From: Methanoculleus sp. 7T
Lineage (GTDB): Archaea > Halobacteriota > Methanomicrobia > Methanomicrobiales > Methanoculleaceae
Direction of reading: 5' to 3'
Assembly: GCF_023195915.1 (NCBI RefSeq)
Contig: NZ_JALPRP010000001.1
Coordinates: 1,612,001 to 1,676,000, forward strand
DNA: 64,000 bases
In this document: piece after piece, positions 17,440 through 25,173 of the stretch
Position numbering within the stretch: position 1 is the stretch's first letter
Layout of the letters: each line of letters starts with the position of its first letter
Translations under genes and position numbers: made by a program
Notes under the pieces: generated by a model
Told to the model about the DNA's origin: nothing
Database searches by the model: none
The model's input: the letters and a program-made list of their open reading frames with translations, nothing else

Positions 17440-17695
17440 CCGTCTCCTCGTGCAGGGAGAAATCAACGTGCGCGGCAATATGCGCATCGGAAGGTCTGCC
17501 GCACCCTATCACGACCGGAACGGTATCATCAAAAAATCCAAAAAAACGCAAGGGTTGAGAGGGAGAGGATTCTCCCCTATGTTCGCACTCTCGAACCCGC
17601 CCGAAGAGCGTATGCATCCGGCGATGTCGGAGTGACCGGGAGGGCGCCGTTACGCCCCTTCACCTGACGAACGTCCGGCGGTCCCAAAACCGGTA

Positions 17696-18394
17696 TCACC
17701 CGGTTATGCCGTTGAGCGTGACCTCGGCGCTGCCGTAACGGTGCGCGATGACCATCGAGTCGGAGGTCATGGCGGTGACCTTCCCAAACCGCAGTGCCGG
17801 GGTCTGGCCGGTCTCGTTACCGAGGGGGATATCCGGCGATGTCGTGAACCCGAGCGGGACCAAGTCGCCCACCTTCGTCTCCGTGAAGTTGAGGCCGATG
17901 CCGTTTGCGTCCTCTTCACTCAGGTTCATCGCGAGGTCGTTCGTTCCGTAGGAGAAACTGACGACCTTCGTCTCTCCGGGGCGCATCCCGACAAGTCCCG
18001 CGGATATGGCGTCGACCTCGAAACCGAGAAGGCCGAAGCCCGAGAATCCGGTGATCTTGGGGTACACGACCGGGATAACGGCGACGTTCTCACCCGAGAC
18101 CCGGGCGCCGACAGGGATCTCCATGCCGCTCGTGAGGAGGATGACGTTTCCCTTCTGGTATTCGCTCTCCATGAGTTTCTGGTCGGTTGTGATGAGGGGG
18201 CGCCCGTCCTCGCCACGGATGGTATAGCCGATCACCGCCGTGTTCCCTACCTGAGCGGTCTGCTTGTTGCCGAACATCGGGGCAAAATAGGAACCCACCA
18301 TGGCCACCGCAACCAGCAGGGCGATTCCCACGTAGGCCCATTTCATCCAGGCCTTATCGTCGTTCTTCGAGCCTTTCTGCTGTGTCTGTTTCAT
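17696..18394 (-). CDS. Membrane-anchored FKBP-type peptidyl-prolyl isomerase
   Basis: 232 residues: a short charged start, one transmembrane anchor (about 17-35, WAYVGIALLVAVAMVGSYF), then an exported FKBP-like region with VIGYTIRGEDGRPL, the SGMEIPVGARVSGENVAVI stretch, GMRPGETKVVSFSYGTND and an insert-in-flap arrangement as in SlyD-like archaeal FKBPs. It should fold proteins outside the membrane. It is divergent from an Hsp20 gene across 157 bases. Confidence 0.78.
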   Translation of the reverse strand: MKQTQQKGSKNDDKAWMKWAYVGIALLVAVAMVGSYFAPMFGNKQTAQVGNTAVIGYTIRGEDGRPLITTDQKLMESEYQKGNVILLTSGMEIPVGARVSGENVAVIPVVYPKITGFSGFGLLGFEVDAISAGLVGMRPGETKVVSFSYGTNDLAMNLSEEDANGIGLNFTETKVGDLVPLGFTTSPDIPLGNETGQTPALRFGKVTAMTSDSMVIAHRYGSAEVTLNGITG

Positions 18395-18463
18395 TAAGAG
18401 TACAATCGCCTTTCGTTAAAATAAAATAGTAGTGTTCTGTTAGGGGGGAGTATCTCAAACAAA

Positions 18464-18475
18464 GATTATATATAT
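18464..18475 (+). promoter_or_regulatory. TATA box for hsp20
   Basis: attatatata preceded by an A-rich BRE-like stretch (caaacaaag), about 78 bases before the ATG. It is the strongest promoter-like sequence in the FKBP-Hsp20 gap. Confidence 0.6.
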
Positions 18476-18551
18476 CAAAAACACTATCCTTAGGTTAGCC
18501 CCCGAGACCCAATCGCCCCGGGGCCTTTTCATAAGATAAGGAGTGAATAAG

Positions 18552-19022
18552 ATGGCAAGAATTGAACGAGGACCATATAGAACAATATGGCAGGACTTTG
18601 ACGATCTCATGGCCGAGATGGAGAGCAGGTTTCAGTCGATGCTCGGCGGGATCGGCGCACGAGGAGAAGAACTTAGGGGCCGCGTCGTCCCGGCGGTCCG
18701 CGATTTCCGTGTGGACGTCAGGGACCACGAAGACGAGGTGATCATCGTCGCCGACCTCCCCGGCGTTGAGAAAGAGAACGTCGCCGTCCGGCTCCTTGAT
18801 CCCCAGCACCTGGAGATCTCAAGCAGGCGGACGGGCGAGACCGAGGAGGAGGCCATGGACTTCTTCATGCGGGAGCGCGTCTACGGCCAGATGAGCCGCA
18901 CGGTGCTGCTCCCCGCCGAGGTGATCGAGGAGGGCTCTACCGCGTCGTTCAAGAACGGCGTCCTTGAGGTCCGGCTGAAGAAAGCCCCGACCGAGACCGG
19001 GACGACAATCCCCATCGAATAA
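18552..19022 (+). CDS. hsp20: Hsp20/alpha-crystallin small heat shock protein
   Basis: 156 residues. A short N-terminal arm (GPYRTIWQDFDDLMAEME) precedes the alpha-crystallin domain (about 50-140; VDVRDHEDEVIIVADLPGVE and KNGVLEVRLKK) and the C-terminal IxI motif IPIE that links dimers into oligomers. AAGGAG lies eight bases before the ATG at 18552, which is preferred to a GTG at 18543. It is paralogous to the Hsp20 at 55934, with similar length and the same IPIE ending. Confidence 0.93.
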   Translation: MARIERGPYRTIWQDFDDLMAEMESRFQSMLGGIGARGEELRGRVVPAVRDFRVDVRDHEDEVIIVADLPGVEKENVAVRLLDPQHLEISSRRTGETEEEAMDFFMRERVYGQMSRTVLLPAEVIEEGSTASFKNGVLEVRLKKAPTETGTTIPIE

Positions 19023-19063
19023 CCTTTTTCTCATTTCCTCTACTATTTTCAACCGAACAATTC

Positions 19064-19879
19064 ATGTCGAGCCAGCGTGACACTATCATGATGGATAAAA
19101 AGCGGGTCAAGGACTACATGACCTACGACGTCGTCACCGTCAACGCCCATGGGACTGTCAGGGATGTCATCGAAGCCATAAAAAAGACACACCACGACGG
19201 GTTCCCGGTCGTGGAGAACTCAAAAGAGGTGGTAGGTTACATCTCGGCGCGGGACCTCCTCTTTGCCCATCCGTCAACACCGATAGAGCAGGTGATGTCC
19301 CGCCACCTCATCGTCGCCGACCCCGATATGAGCGTGAACGATGCGGCCCGTGTCATCTTCCGCTCGGGTATTCAGAAACTCCCGGTCGTCGACGAGAACA
19401 ACGAACTCATCGGGATCATATCGAATGCCGACGTTATCAGGTCCCAGATCGAACACGTCTCGCCGGAGAAGGTCTTCAAGTTCATCGAGACCTTGAAGAA
19501 ACTCTACGGGGTCGAGCCGACCCTGCGGAGGGGCTCGGTCCCGATCAACGACCTTCTGCCCACCCAGTCGAAGATCTACGAGGACGAACTGGAAGGGCGG
19601 ATGTACGAGATCAAGAAGGGGCTTGCCGAACCCCTGATCGTGGTCAGGCGGCCGGGCCGCTGGATCCTGGTCGACGGACACCACCGAGCGATCGCGGCGA
19701 AACGGCTCGGGATCACGAACCTCGACGCCTACATCATCGAGGTCAGGGAGAACATCGAACTCGGGATGGAGCGGACGGCCCGGACGCTCGACCTCCACAC
19801 GCTCGACGACATCAAGGTGCTCGATTACGCCCGCCATCCCCTTGTCGCGCTGACCCACCGGCTCGTGCGGCACGGGTGA
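19064..19879 (+). CDS. CBS-pair protein with ParB/Srx-like domain
   Basis: 271 residues. Two CBS domains (about 12-65 and 75-130; VKDYMTYDVVTVNAHG and GIQKLPVVDENNELIGII) form a Bateman module that would sense an adenine nucleotide. A ParB/Srx-fold domain follows (about 160-250; PINDLLPTQ, PLIVVRRPGRWILVDGHHR). In archaea this fold includes SerK, an ADP-dependent kinase of free serine, so a small-molecule kinase is more likely than chromosome partitioning. MSSQ at 19064 or an ATG at 19088/19091 could be the start. Confidence 0.75.
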   Translation: MSSQRDTIMMDKKRVKDYMTYDVVTVNAHGTVRDVIEAIKKTHHDGFPVVENSKEVVGYISARDLLFAHPSTPIEQVMSRHLIVADPDMSVNDAARVIFRSGIQKLPVVDENNELIGIISNADVIRSQIEHVSPEKVFKFIETLKKLYGVEPTLRRGSVPINDLLPTQSKIYEDELEGRMYEIKKGLAEPLIVVRRPGRWILVDGHHRAIAAKRLGITNLDAYIIEVRENIELGMERTARTLDLHTLDDIKVLDYARHPLVALTHRLVRHG

Positions 19880-20610
19880 CGCGCTCCTCCGCCGTGGAGG
19901 GGCATCCTTCTTTTTCAGCCCGAAAACCGGAGACCAGGGCGCATCCAGCACAGTACTTATAGTTTTCGAGCGGCGCCCACCGTCCTTCTCGTCCTAGTCG
20001 ACAACGTTCAGGTCTCTCACGAGGGACGAAGTAAATCTTCCCGTCAACCCGGATCATCCGACGGCGAGGAACGGATCGGCACCGATCCGGTACTTCACGA
20101 AGACCGGCAGGCTGCCGTCAAAGATCTCGTAGCCGTCGATGACCCCCATTCCCGGCCCGGTCCCCGGACCACTGCGCACAGTCGGCGTCGGCATTGAGGG
20201 GGATCAAACTCGATCTCTTGACGGAAGGCGGCCGGAAGAACACGTAATATCATTGCTCGTTCTGTTTAACCCATTTGATTTTATCGGAACGTTTATGAGA
20301 CATCGAAATACAACTCAAGCAGTTAGAGAACTTGCCCCCCATCCGGAGGAACGGTGAACTCCCCGTCGTTCCAAGGCACGATGAGGTGACGGTTCTGTCA
20401 CCGAAATTGAAGAATGCGGAGGCACCGAGAGGTGAAACGAAGGCCTACGGAGATCATTTGGGAATCAGAGTGGGCTGACCGAACTCTGGCAGCAAAACTG
20501 TGTGATCCTCCACGATGGATGGGAGCATGAAGATCGTTACCCGACGTATAACTGTTGGGGATGGAGTACCTGGCTTTGTACGGTGAGAGAAGTCTGACCG
20601 GAACTATGAC
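19880..20610. other. 731-base gap, probably decayed accessory DNA
   Basis: No convincing gene. A terminator sits at the left end. On the minus strand around 20055-20150 a short reading frame VIDGYEIFDGSLPVFVKY ends in a stop and looks like a gene remnant. From about 20230 to 20600 the base composition is more AT-rich than in the flanking genes. A small hairpin (ggtgac/gtcacc) lies near 20384-20401. TATA-like gacgtataactg near 20540 may serve the next gene. Confidence 0.45.
19884..19915 (+). terminator. Hairpin plus T-tract terminator
   Basis: cctcc and ggagg arms around a 5-base loop, followed within ten bases by five T, just after the CBS-ParB gene. Confidence 0.5.
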
Positions 20611-22620
20611 ATGAGAGATATAAGAGAGACCATCACCCGCTGGACGGAATACCGCTTGGGGGAACAGCAGCCGCACCCCGCAACGATCGCCGGACTGTAT
20701 CTGCTCTGCATATCGCTCATCTGGTTCCTCCCGGGCCTCCTCGCGCCGGAACTCTTTGACGGGGGCAACATCCATCCGGTCTTCGTCTTCGGATACGGCG
20801 GCGTATACCTCCTCGCGGCCGTCCTCTTCGGGTGCTCCGCGGCACTCCTCTTCATGCTGGTGAAGGTGAAGACCGGGGCGGGCGTGCGGGCACCCGCCCT
20901 GGCCGTCGCGCTCTTCCTGCTGTACCTGATCCCCGCCTCTCTCGGGGGTTCGGTGCAGATGGAACTGCCGTTTTACGTTCCCGGGTGGGAACACTTCGGC
21001 GTATCACCCGCCGTCGACGTCCTGATGAGCGCCGTCATCTTCCTCTCGGGCATCAGTCTCCTCTCTCTCGCAGTGATCGCGCCCATCCTCCTCGTCGAGC
21101 GGTACTTCACGCTGAAGCGACCGTATGCCACCGCGGCTGTGCTCGGCACCCTCCTCTTCCCTTACCTGACGGCGACGATCCTCGCAATCGATTCAGTTCC
21201 GTCCCTCATCCCCTGGCTCTCCCTCTTCCTCTCGACCCTCTACGTCTTCTGCCTCGGTGTTGCCGGGGCGGCAGTGCTCTCTATCCCACTGGTCGTCCGC
21301 CATCTCCAGAAGGGAAGCGGCAATCCGCCGCGGCAGGCCCGGGTCTTCGGGCTGTTTCTCCTCTGTCTGCTCCTCGTCTGGTTCGTCCCGGGGTATCTCG
21401 ACCCGGGGCATTTTCTTTCTGGCTACGATTATTCTAACCCCAACTCCTGGCAGAAGGGGAGCTGGTTCATCCCCCATGGCCCGGGGGATCTCGAATATCC
21501 GTGGTCCACCGTCCCCACGATCGAAGGCAACTATCTCATGGACACGAACGTCTTCCCGGCCGGCCCTCACCCAATCCTCTCTCCCTGCACGATGTATACG
21601 CACGAGCACACAAAAGAGCGGTACGTCGCCAGCCAGCGATGGTACAGGGACGAATGGACGTTCCGAAGCGAGAAGAGGACAGTATTCGAATCGCTGGCCG
21701 GTCTCGGAGAGTTGTCGGAAGTGACGCTCGATCTTAGCGACCACCTCCTTTCTGCCGGGTTCGAACGCTCCGATGCGGAGCGGGGGTACCCCGCCTGGCT
21801 CTTTGCAAACGAGACCACGAGGGGCTACATCCTCACCTACGAGAGGCCGTTTGACGACGGAAGGAGCAACGACTTCTTCATCGTCTACTACGGGACATAC
21901 GGGGAGGTCATGAGCCCCGACCCGGACAGGTCCCTCAAGGCGCTGATCGCACAACGGCTCTCCCCGTCGGCGATCCGGGCTCCCGGAGAGGGGCTCTACG
22001 AGGAGGTACAACTGAGCCGGATGCCGGAGGCGAAGCCGTTCCTCTCCATCTCCCGTATGATCGTGTATGCCGGCACCCTCCTCCTGACGCCCCTCCTCTT
22101 CGGGTGCTCCGCCGCTCTCCTCTTTACGGGTGCGCTGACCGAACTGGAGGCCCAAAGAAGGCGACCCGCGGTTGCGGTGCTGCTTTCTGCCGCCGTCCTC
22201 CTGCTCCTCCCCCTCATCCCCGTCTACCTGACCGGTTCGACGCGGATGACGATCCCGCCGTTTTATGTCCGGGGGTGGGATTACTTCGACGTATCGCCTC
22301 TCGCTGATGCCCTGTTGAGTCTCATGGTATTTCTGCCGTCGCTCACGCTCATCGGTCTCGGGGTGATCGCGCCGTACCTTCTCCTCAGGCGCCGTCTTCC
22401 CCTGAAGCGGCCGGTTCGTGCCGTCCTCGTCTCGGGCGTCCTCATCTTCGGCATCCTCATCTTCCCGCTCCGGATGATGCACTTCGTCTGGGTAGAACCC
22501 TACCCGCCTCTCGCCCCCTGGCTCTCCCTTCTCGGCCAGATGCTCTGGTCATGCTGCCTCGCGGTCGCGGGGGCGGTGGTGATCTACGCGATCCAGGCGG
22601 TGCCAAGCCGGAACGGTTGA
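20611..22620 (+). CDS. Large membrane protein with internal duplication, unknown function
   Basis: 669 residues with about a dozen hydrophobic segments. Two halves are similar: LYLLCISLIWFLPGLLAP (about 28) with LFLLCLLLVWFVPGYLDP (about 247), FGCSAALLFMLVK (about 74) with FGCSAALLFTGAL (about 500), and YVPGWEHFGVSPAVD with YVRGWDYFDVSPLAD. Between the two halves of the second copy a hydrophilic domain of roughly 200 residues (about 270-480) is inserted, probably outside the cell. No family is recognised. The ATG at 20611 is preferred because an upstream frame is closed. Confidence 0.75.
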   Translation: MRDIRETITRWTEYRLGEQQPHPATIAGLYLLCISLIWFLPGLLAPELFDGGNIHPVFVFGYGGVYLLAAVLFGCSAALLFMLVKVKTGAGVRAPALAVALFLLYLIPASLGGSVQMELPFYVPGWEHFGVSPAVDVLMSAVIFLSGISLLSLAVIAPILLVERYFTLKRPYATAAVLGTLLFPYLTATILAIDSVPSLIPWLSLFLSTLYVFCLGVAGAAVLSIPLVVRHLQKGSGNPPRQARVFGLFLLCLLLVWFVPGYLDPGHFLSGYDYSNPNSWQKGSWFIPHGPGDLEYPWSTVPTIEGNYLMDTNVFPAGPHPILSPCTMYTHEHTKERYVASQRWYRDEWTFRSEKRTVFESLAGLGELSEVTLDLSDHLLSAGFERSDAERGYPAWLFANETTRGYILTYERPFDDGRSNDFFIVYYGTYGEVMSPDPDRSLKALIAQRLSPSAIRAPGEGLYEEVQLSRMPEAKPFLSISRMIVYAGTLLLTPLLFGCSAALLFTGALTELEAQRRRPAVAVLLSAAVLLLLPLIPVYLTGSTRMTIPPFYVRGWDYFDVSPLADALLSLMVFLPSLTLIGLGVIAPYLLLRRRLPLKRPVRAVLVSGVLIFGILIFPLRMMHFVWVEPYPPLAPWLSLLGQMLWSCCLAVAGAVVIYAIQAVPSRNG

Positions 22621-22701
22621 ATCGCCGTGAACGGTGTCATCTGCGGGTGAATTCCGGAACGGTAAAGGTACCTGTCGGCAACAGTAGTTCAGTGTGAATT
22701 C

Positions 22702-23670
22702 ATGCCACCCGACCGTCATACGACCCTGCAGAACCTCAAGCACTTCCTCCCCGCCTCGCTCTTCGCCGGCCTCGTCGGTGGCGGACTGCTGGTGGTGCTC
22801 CTGACCTACGTCCACAAATGGTGCTGGGGCGGTATCGCCTGCTACAACCACAGGCTCTTCACCGGCATCGGCACGTTCCAGAGCCTGGTGCTCTGCATCC
22901 TCTCCCTCCTCCTTGCTGGGATGCTCTCGGTCGTCCTGCAGCGAGAGGGCGGGGCGAACAGGAATTCAGCCGTCCTTGCGGGCGGAATCGCCGGGTGCGC
23001 GGCCGTTTTAATCAACTACCTTCATTCTCAGATCACATCGGTCTTCAGGCATGGATACGCTCCCGACGTCTCCGACGTCCTCTCTGCGATCTGCTTTCCC
23101 CTCGCAAACTACGCTCTTCCCCTCCTTGCCATCAGCCTCTCTATGGCGGCCCTCGCCGCACTCGGGGCCTTTGTCGTCTCATTCTTCCGGGAGAGGGCGG
23201 CCGGGCCGAACGACGGTGCCGCGGCATCCCGGCTGTTTCTCTATTCCGCGGCCGCCGTCATCCTCGTCGCCGTGGTTCTCCCCCCGCTCGCCGCCCATGC
23301 GATGCTCGGTGCAGGGATGGTCGACATGAGCCCCTCTATGGCAATGATCATGACAACCGTCTTCGCCGAACGCACCGCGCCCGACACCATCGCCATCACC
23401 GTTCGCGAGGTGCCTCTCGCCTCCGTGCTCGACCACGGGGCGCCGTTCTCGGTCTTCATGAACGGAGTCGACGTCTCCGACGCTTCCGCGTGTGCTGCAA
23501 GCGGTCTCGACGTGACGGTCGATCCGCCCGAGGGGCTTTCTGTCGTCGAAGGGTCGCAGGCCGCCTGGACGGGGACCGGGGTCTTAAACAACGGCACGCC
23601 GGTGGACGTCGCGGTCATGGTCCACGGAGTCGACGGCTCGGACATCATCGTCCTGAACCTTATGATGTAG
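22702..23670 (+). CDS. Membrane protein with C-terminal extracellular domain, unknown
   Basis: 322 residues. About six hydrophobic segments fill residues 15-225, including FAGLVGGGLLVVLLTYV and a run near SAAAVILVAVVLPPLAA. The last 100 residues are hydrophilic and beta-rich (ITVREVPLASVLDHG, VDGSDIIVLNLMM), consistent with a domain on the outer face. It follows the duplicated membrane protein by 81 bases in the same direction and may be co-expressed. I do not recognise the family. Confidence 0.7.
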   Translation: MPPDRHTTLQNLKHFLPASLFAGLVGGGLLVVLLTYVHKWCWGGIACYNHRLFTGIGTFQSLVLCILSLLLAGMLSVVLQREGGANRNSAVLAGGIAGCAAVLINYLHSQITSVFRHGYAPDVSDVLSAICFPLANYALPLLAISLSMAALAALGAFVVSFFRERAAGPNDGAAASRLFLYSAAAVILVAVVLPPLAAHAMLGAGMVDMSPSMAMIMTTVFAERTAPDTIAITVREVPLASVLDHGAPFSVFMNGVDVSDASACAASGLDVTVDPPEGLSVVEGSQAAWTGTGVLNNGTPVDVAVMVHGVDGSDIIVLNLMM

Positions 23671-23774
23671 GCCGGGCAATTGACTCCCCACTTCGCGGGC
23701 ACAGTGCGAGGAGAGTTACGGCAGTCCGCAGGTAAAAAGAGATTCGGAGGGGATCCGATCGGGGATATCCAGCC

Positions 23775-24953
23775 TTACGACCCTTCGGTCCTAGTATCGT
23801 AGTCTTCGTTCAAGACGTGCTCTTTCACGACCGTCCCCTCCGGGACGATGACCTCCGGCCAGAGCCGGGTCCCGGAATGGACGACCACATCGCCCTTCAG
23901 CACGACATGCGGGCCGATGACCGTGTCGTGCTCGATGTTGCACCCGCTGCCGACGAACGTATCGTTGTCGATGATGCTCCCGCTGATGGTGCTGTCCCTC
24001 CCGATCACCACCCGGTTGTAGATCGACGAGGAGAAGATCTTCGCGCTGTTCTTGATGATGCACCCCTCTCCGATGCTGGTGTAGGGCCCGATGACGACGT
24101 TCTCCTCGATGATCGTCCCGGCACCGATCGAGACCGGCCCGATCACCCGGGAGTTCGCCGCAACCGAGACGCAGCTCCCGATCTGCGCCGGCCCCATGAT
24201 GCGGGCGCCCTTGATATAGAGGTCGCCGGAGATGTTGGTGAACTTAATATCCTGCAGTTTCCACCGTTCCGCCTCCCGGAGCGACCGGGGGCTCCCGACG
24301 TCGGACCAGTTGCCGCGGGCGAGCCACGCCTTCAGGGTATAGCCCTCTTCCATCAGTTCCGGGAAGAGGTTTCGGGCGAAGTCGAACTTCTCGCCCGAGG
24401 GGATATGGTCGAATATCTCGGGGTTGCAGACGTACATCCCGGTGCTTGCGAGGTTTGAGAAGATCTCGCCCGGGCTCGGCTTCTCCTTGAACCGCTTGAT
24501 CTGGTAGTTCGCATCGATCTCGGCGATACCGTACTCGGTGGGGTCGTCGATGCTGATCAGCCCGATGGTGGTGATCGAGTCGTTATTGAGGTGCTCGCGG
24601 TAGAACTCGAGCAGGTTCAAGTCCACCACGTGGTCGCCGCCGACGACGAGGAACGGCTGCTCCTCGAGATATTTCTGGGCGTTCTTGACGCTCCCCGCCG
24701 TCCCGAGTTTCGTCTTCTCGTGGACGTAGGTGACCTCGACGCCGAAGAGCGACCCGTCGCCGAGCGCCTCTTCGATCGCGTCGCTCATGTAGCCGAGCGT
24801 GATCACCACGTCGTTGAACCCGAGGTTGGAGAGGTGTGAGACCAGGTGCTGGATCGAGGGTTTGTTGACGATCGGAATACAGGGCTTAGGACGCCCGAAT
24901 GTGAGGGGGCGGAGCCGTGTGCCCTCCCCTCCGCACATTATGCACACCTTCAT
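23775..24953 (-). CDS. Sugar-phosphate nucleotidyltransferase with hexapeptide repeats
   Basis: 392 residues from the ATG at 24953 (MKVCIMCGGEGTRLRPLT). The N-terminal nucleotidyltransferase domain (1-235) has the GGEGTRLRPLTFGRPKP signature, GGDHVVD metal site and FKEKP. The C-terminal left-handed beta helix (about 250-375) is built from hexapeptide repeats such as IGAGTIIEENVVIGP. This fits mannose-1-phosphate guanylyltransferase or glucose/GlcNAc-1-phosphate transferases of archaea; substrate cannot be fixed. It would supply activated sugars for glycans or glycosylation. Confidence 0.85.
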   Translation of the reverse strand: MKVCIMCGGEGTRLRPLTFGRPKPCIPIVNKPSIQHLVSHLSNLGFNDVVITLGYMSDAIEEALGDGSLFGVEVTYVHEKTKLGTAGSVKNAQKYLEEQPFLVVGGDHVVDLNLLEFYREHLNNDSITTIGLISIDDPTEYGIAEIDANYQIKRFKEKPSPGEIFSNLASTGMYVCNPEIFDHIPSGEKFDFARNLFPELMEEGYTLKAWLARGNWSDVGSPRSLREAERWKLQDIKFTNISGDLYIKGARIMGPAQIGSCVSVAANSRVIGPVSIGAGTIIEENVVIGPYTSIGEGCIIKNSAKIFSSSIYNRVVIGRDSTISGSIIDNDTFVGSGCNIEHDTVIGPHVVLKGDVVVHSGTRLWPEVIVPEGTVVKEHVLNEDYDTRTEGS

Positions 24954-25133
24954 GTCACTCCATTGTATGCGTATCGATTTAACCCTATTGGGGGAGATTC
25001 GGCAGAGTTCCTCGCACCGGCCGCAGGTTGGCGCAAGAGTCGAAGATGCGTGCAAACCGGATCGCCCGCCCTCGCGATCTCGGCTGGCGGATGATGCGCA
25101 AGCCCGCTATCGGAGCATCCGCATAAAGTCAAC

Positions 25134-25147
25134 CATTTTAAATAACC
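25134..25147 (+). promoter_or_regulatory. Probable TATA box for the CLC gene
   Basis: cattttaaataacc ends 26 bases before the ATG at 25174, which fits a transcript with almost no leader. Confidence 0.5.
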
Positions 25148-25173
25148 GGTTAAGCTGATACACTTTATATCCC

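Noticed and set aside
19064-19879. Chromosome-partition ParB function
   Set aside because: There is no helix-turn-helix ParB DNA-binding domain and no parA beside it; the domain order fits a nucleotide-regulated enzyme better.
19812-20057. 81-codon minus-strand frame starting MIRVDGKIYFV
   Set aside because: The opening looks protein-like, but the frame soon becomes Arg/Gly-rich and overlaps the end of the CBS-ParB gene; at most a remnant.
20139-20357. 72-codon plus-strand frame in the accessory gap
   Set aside because: No ribosome-binding site, no family resemblance and a change of composition inside the frame.
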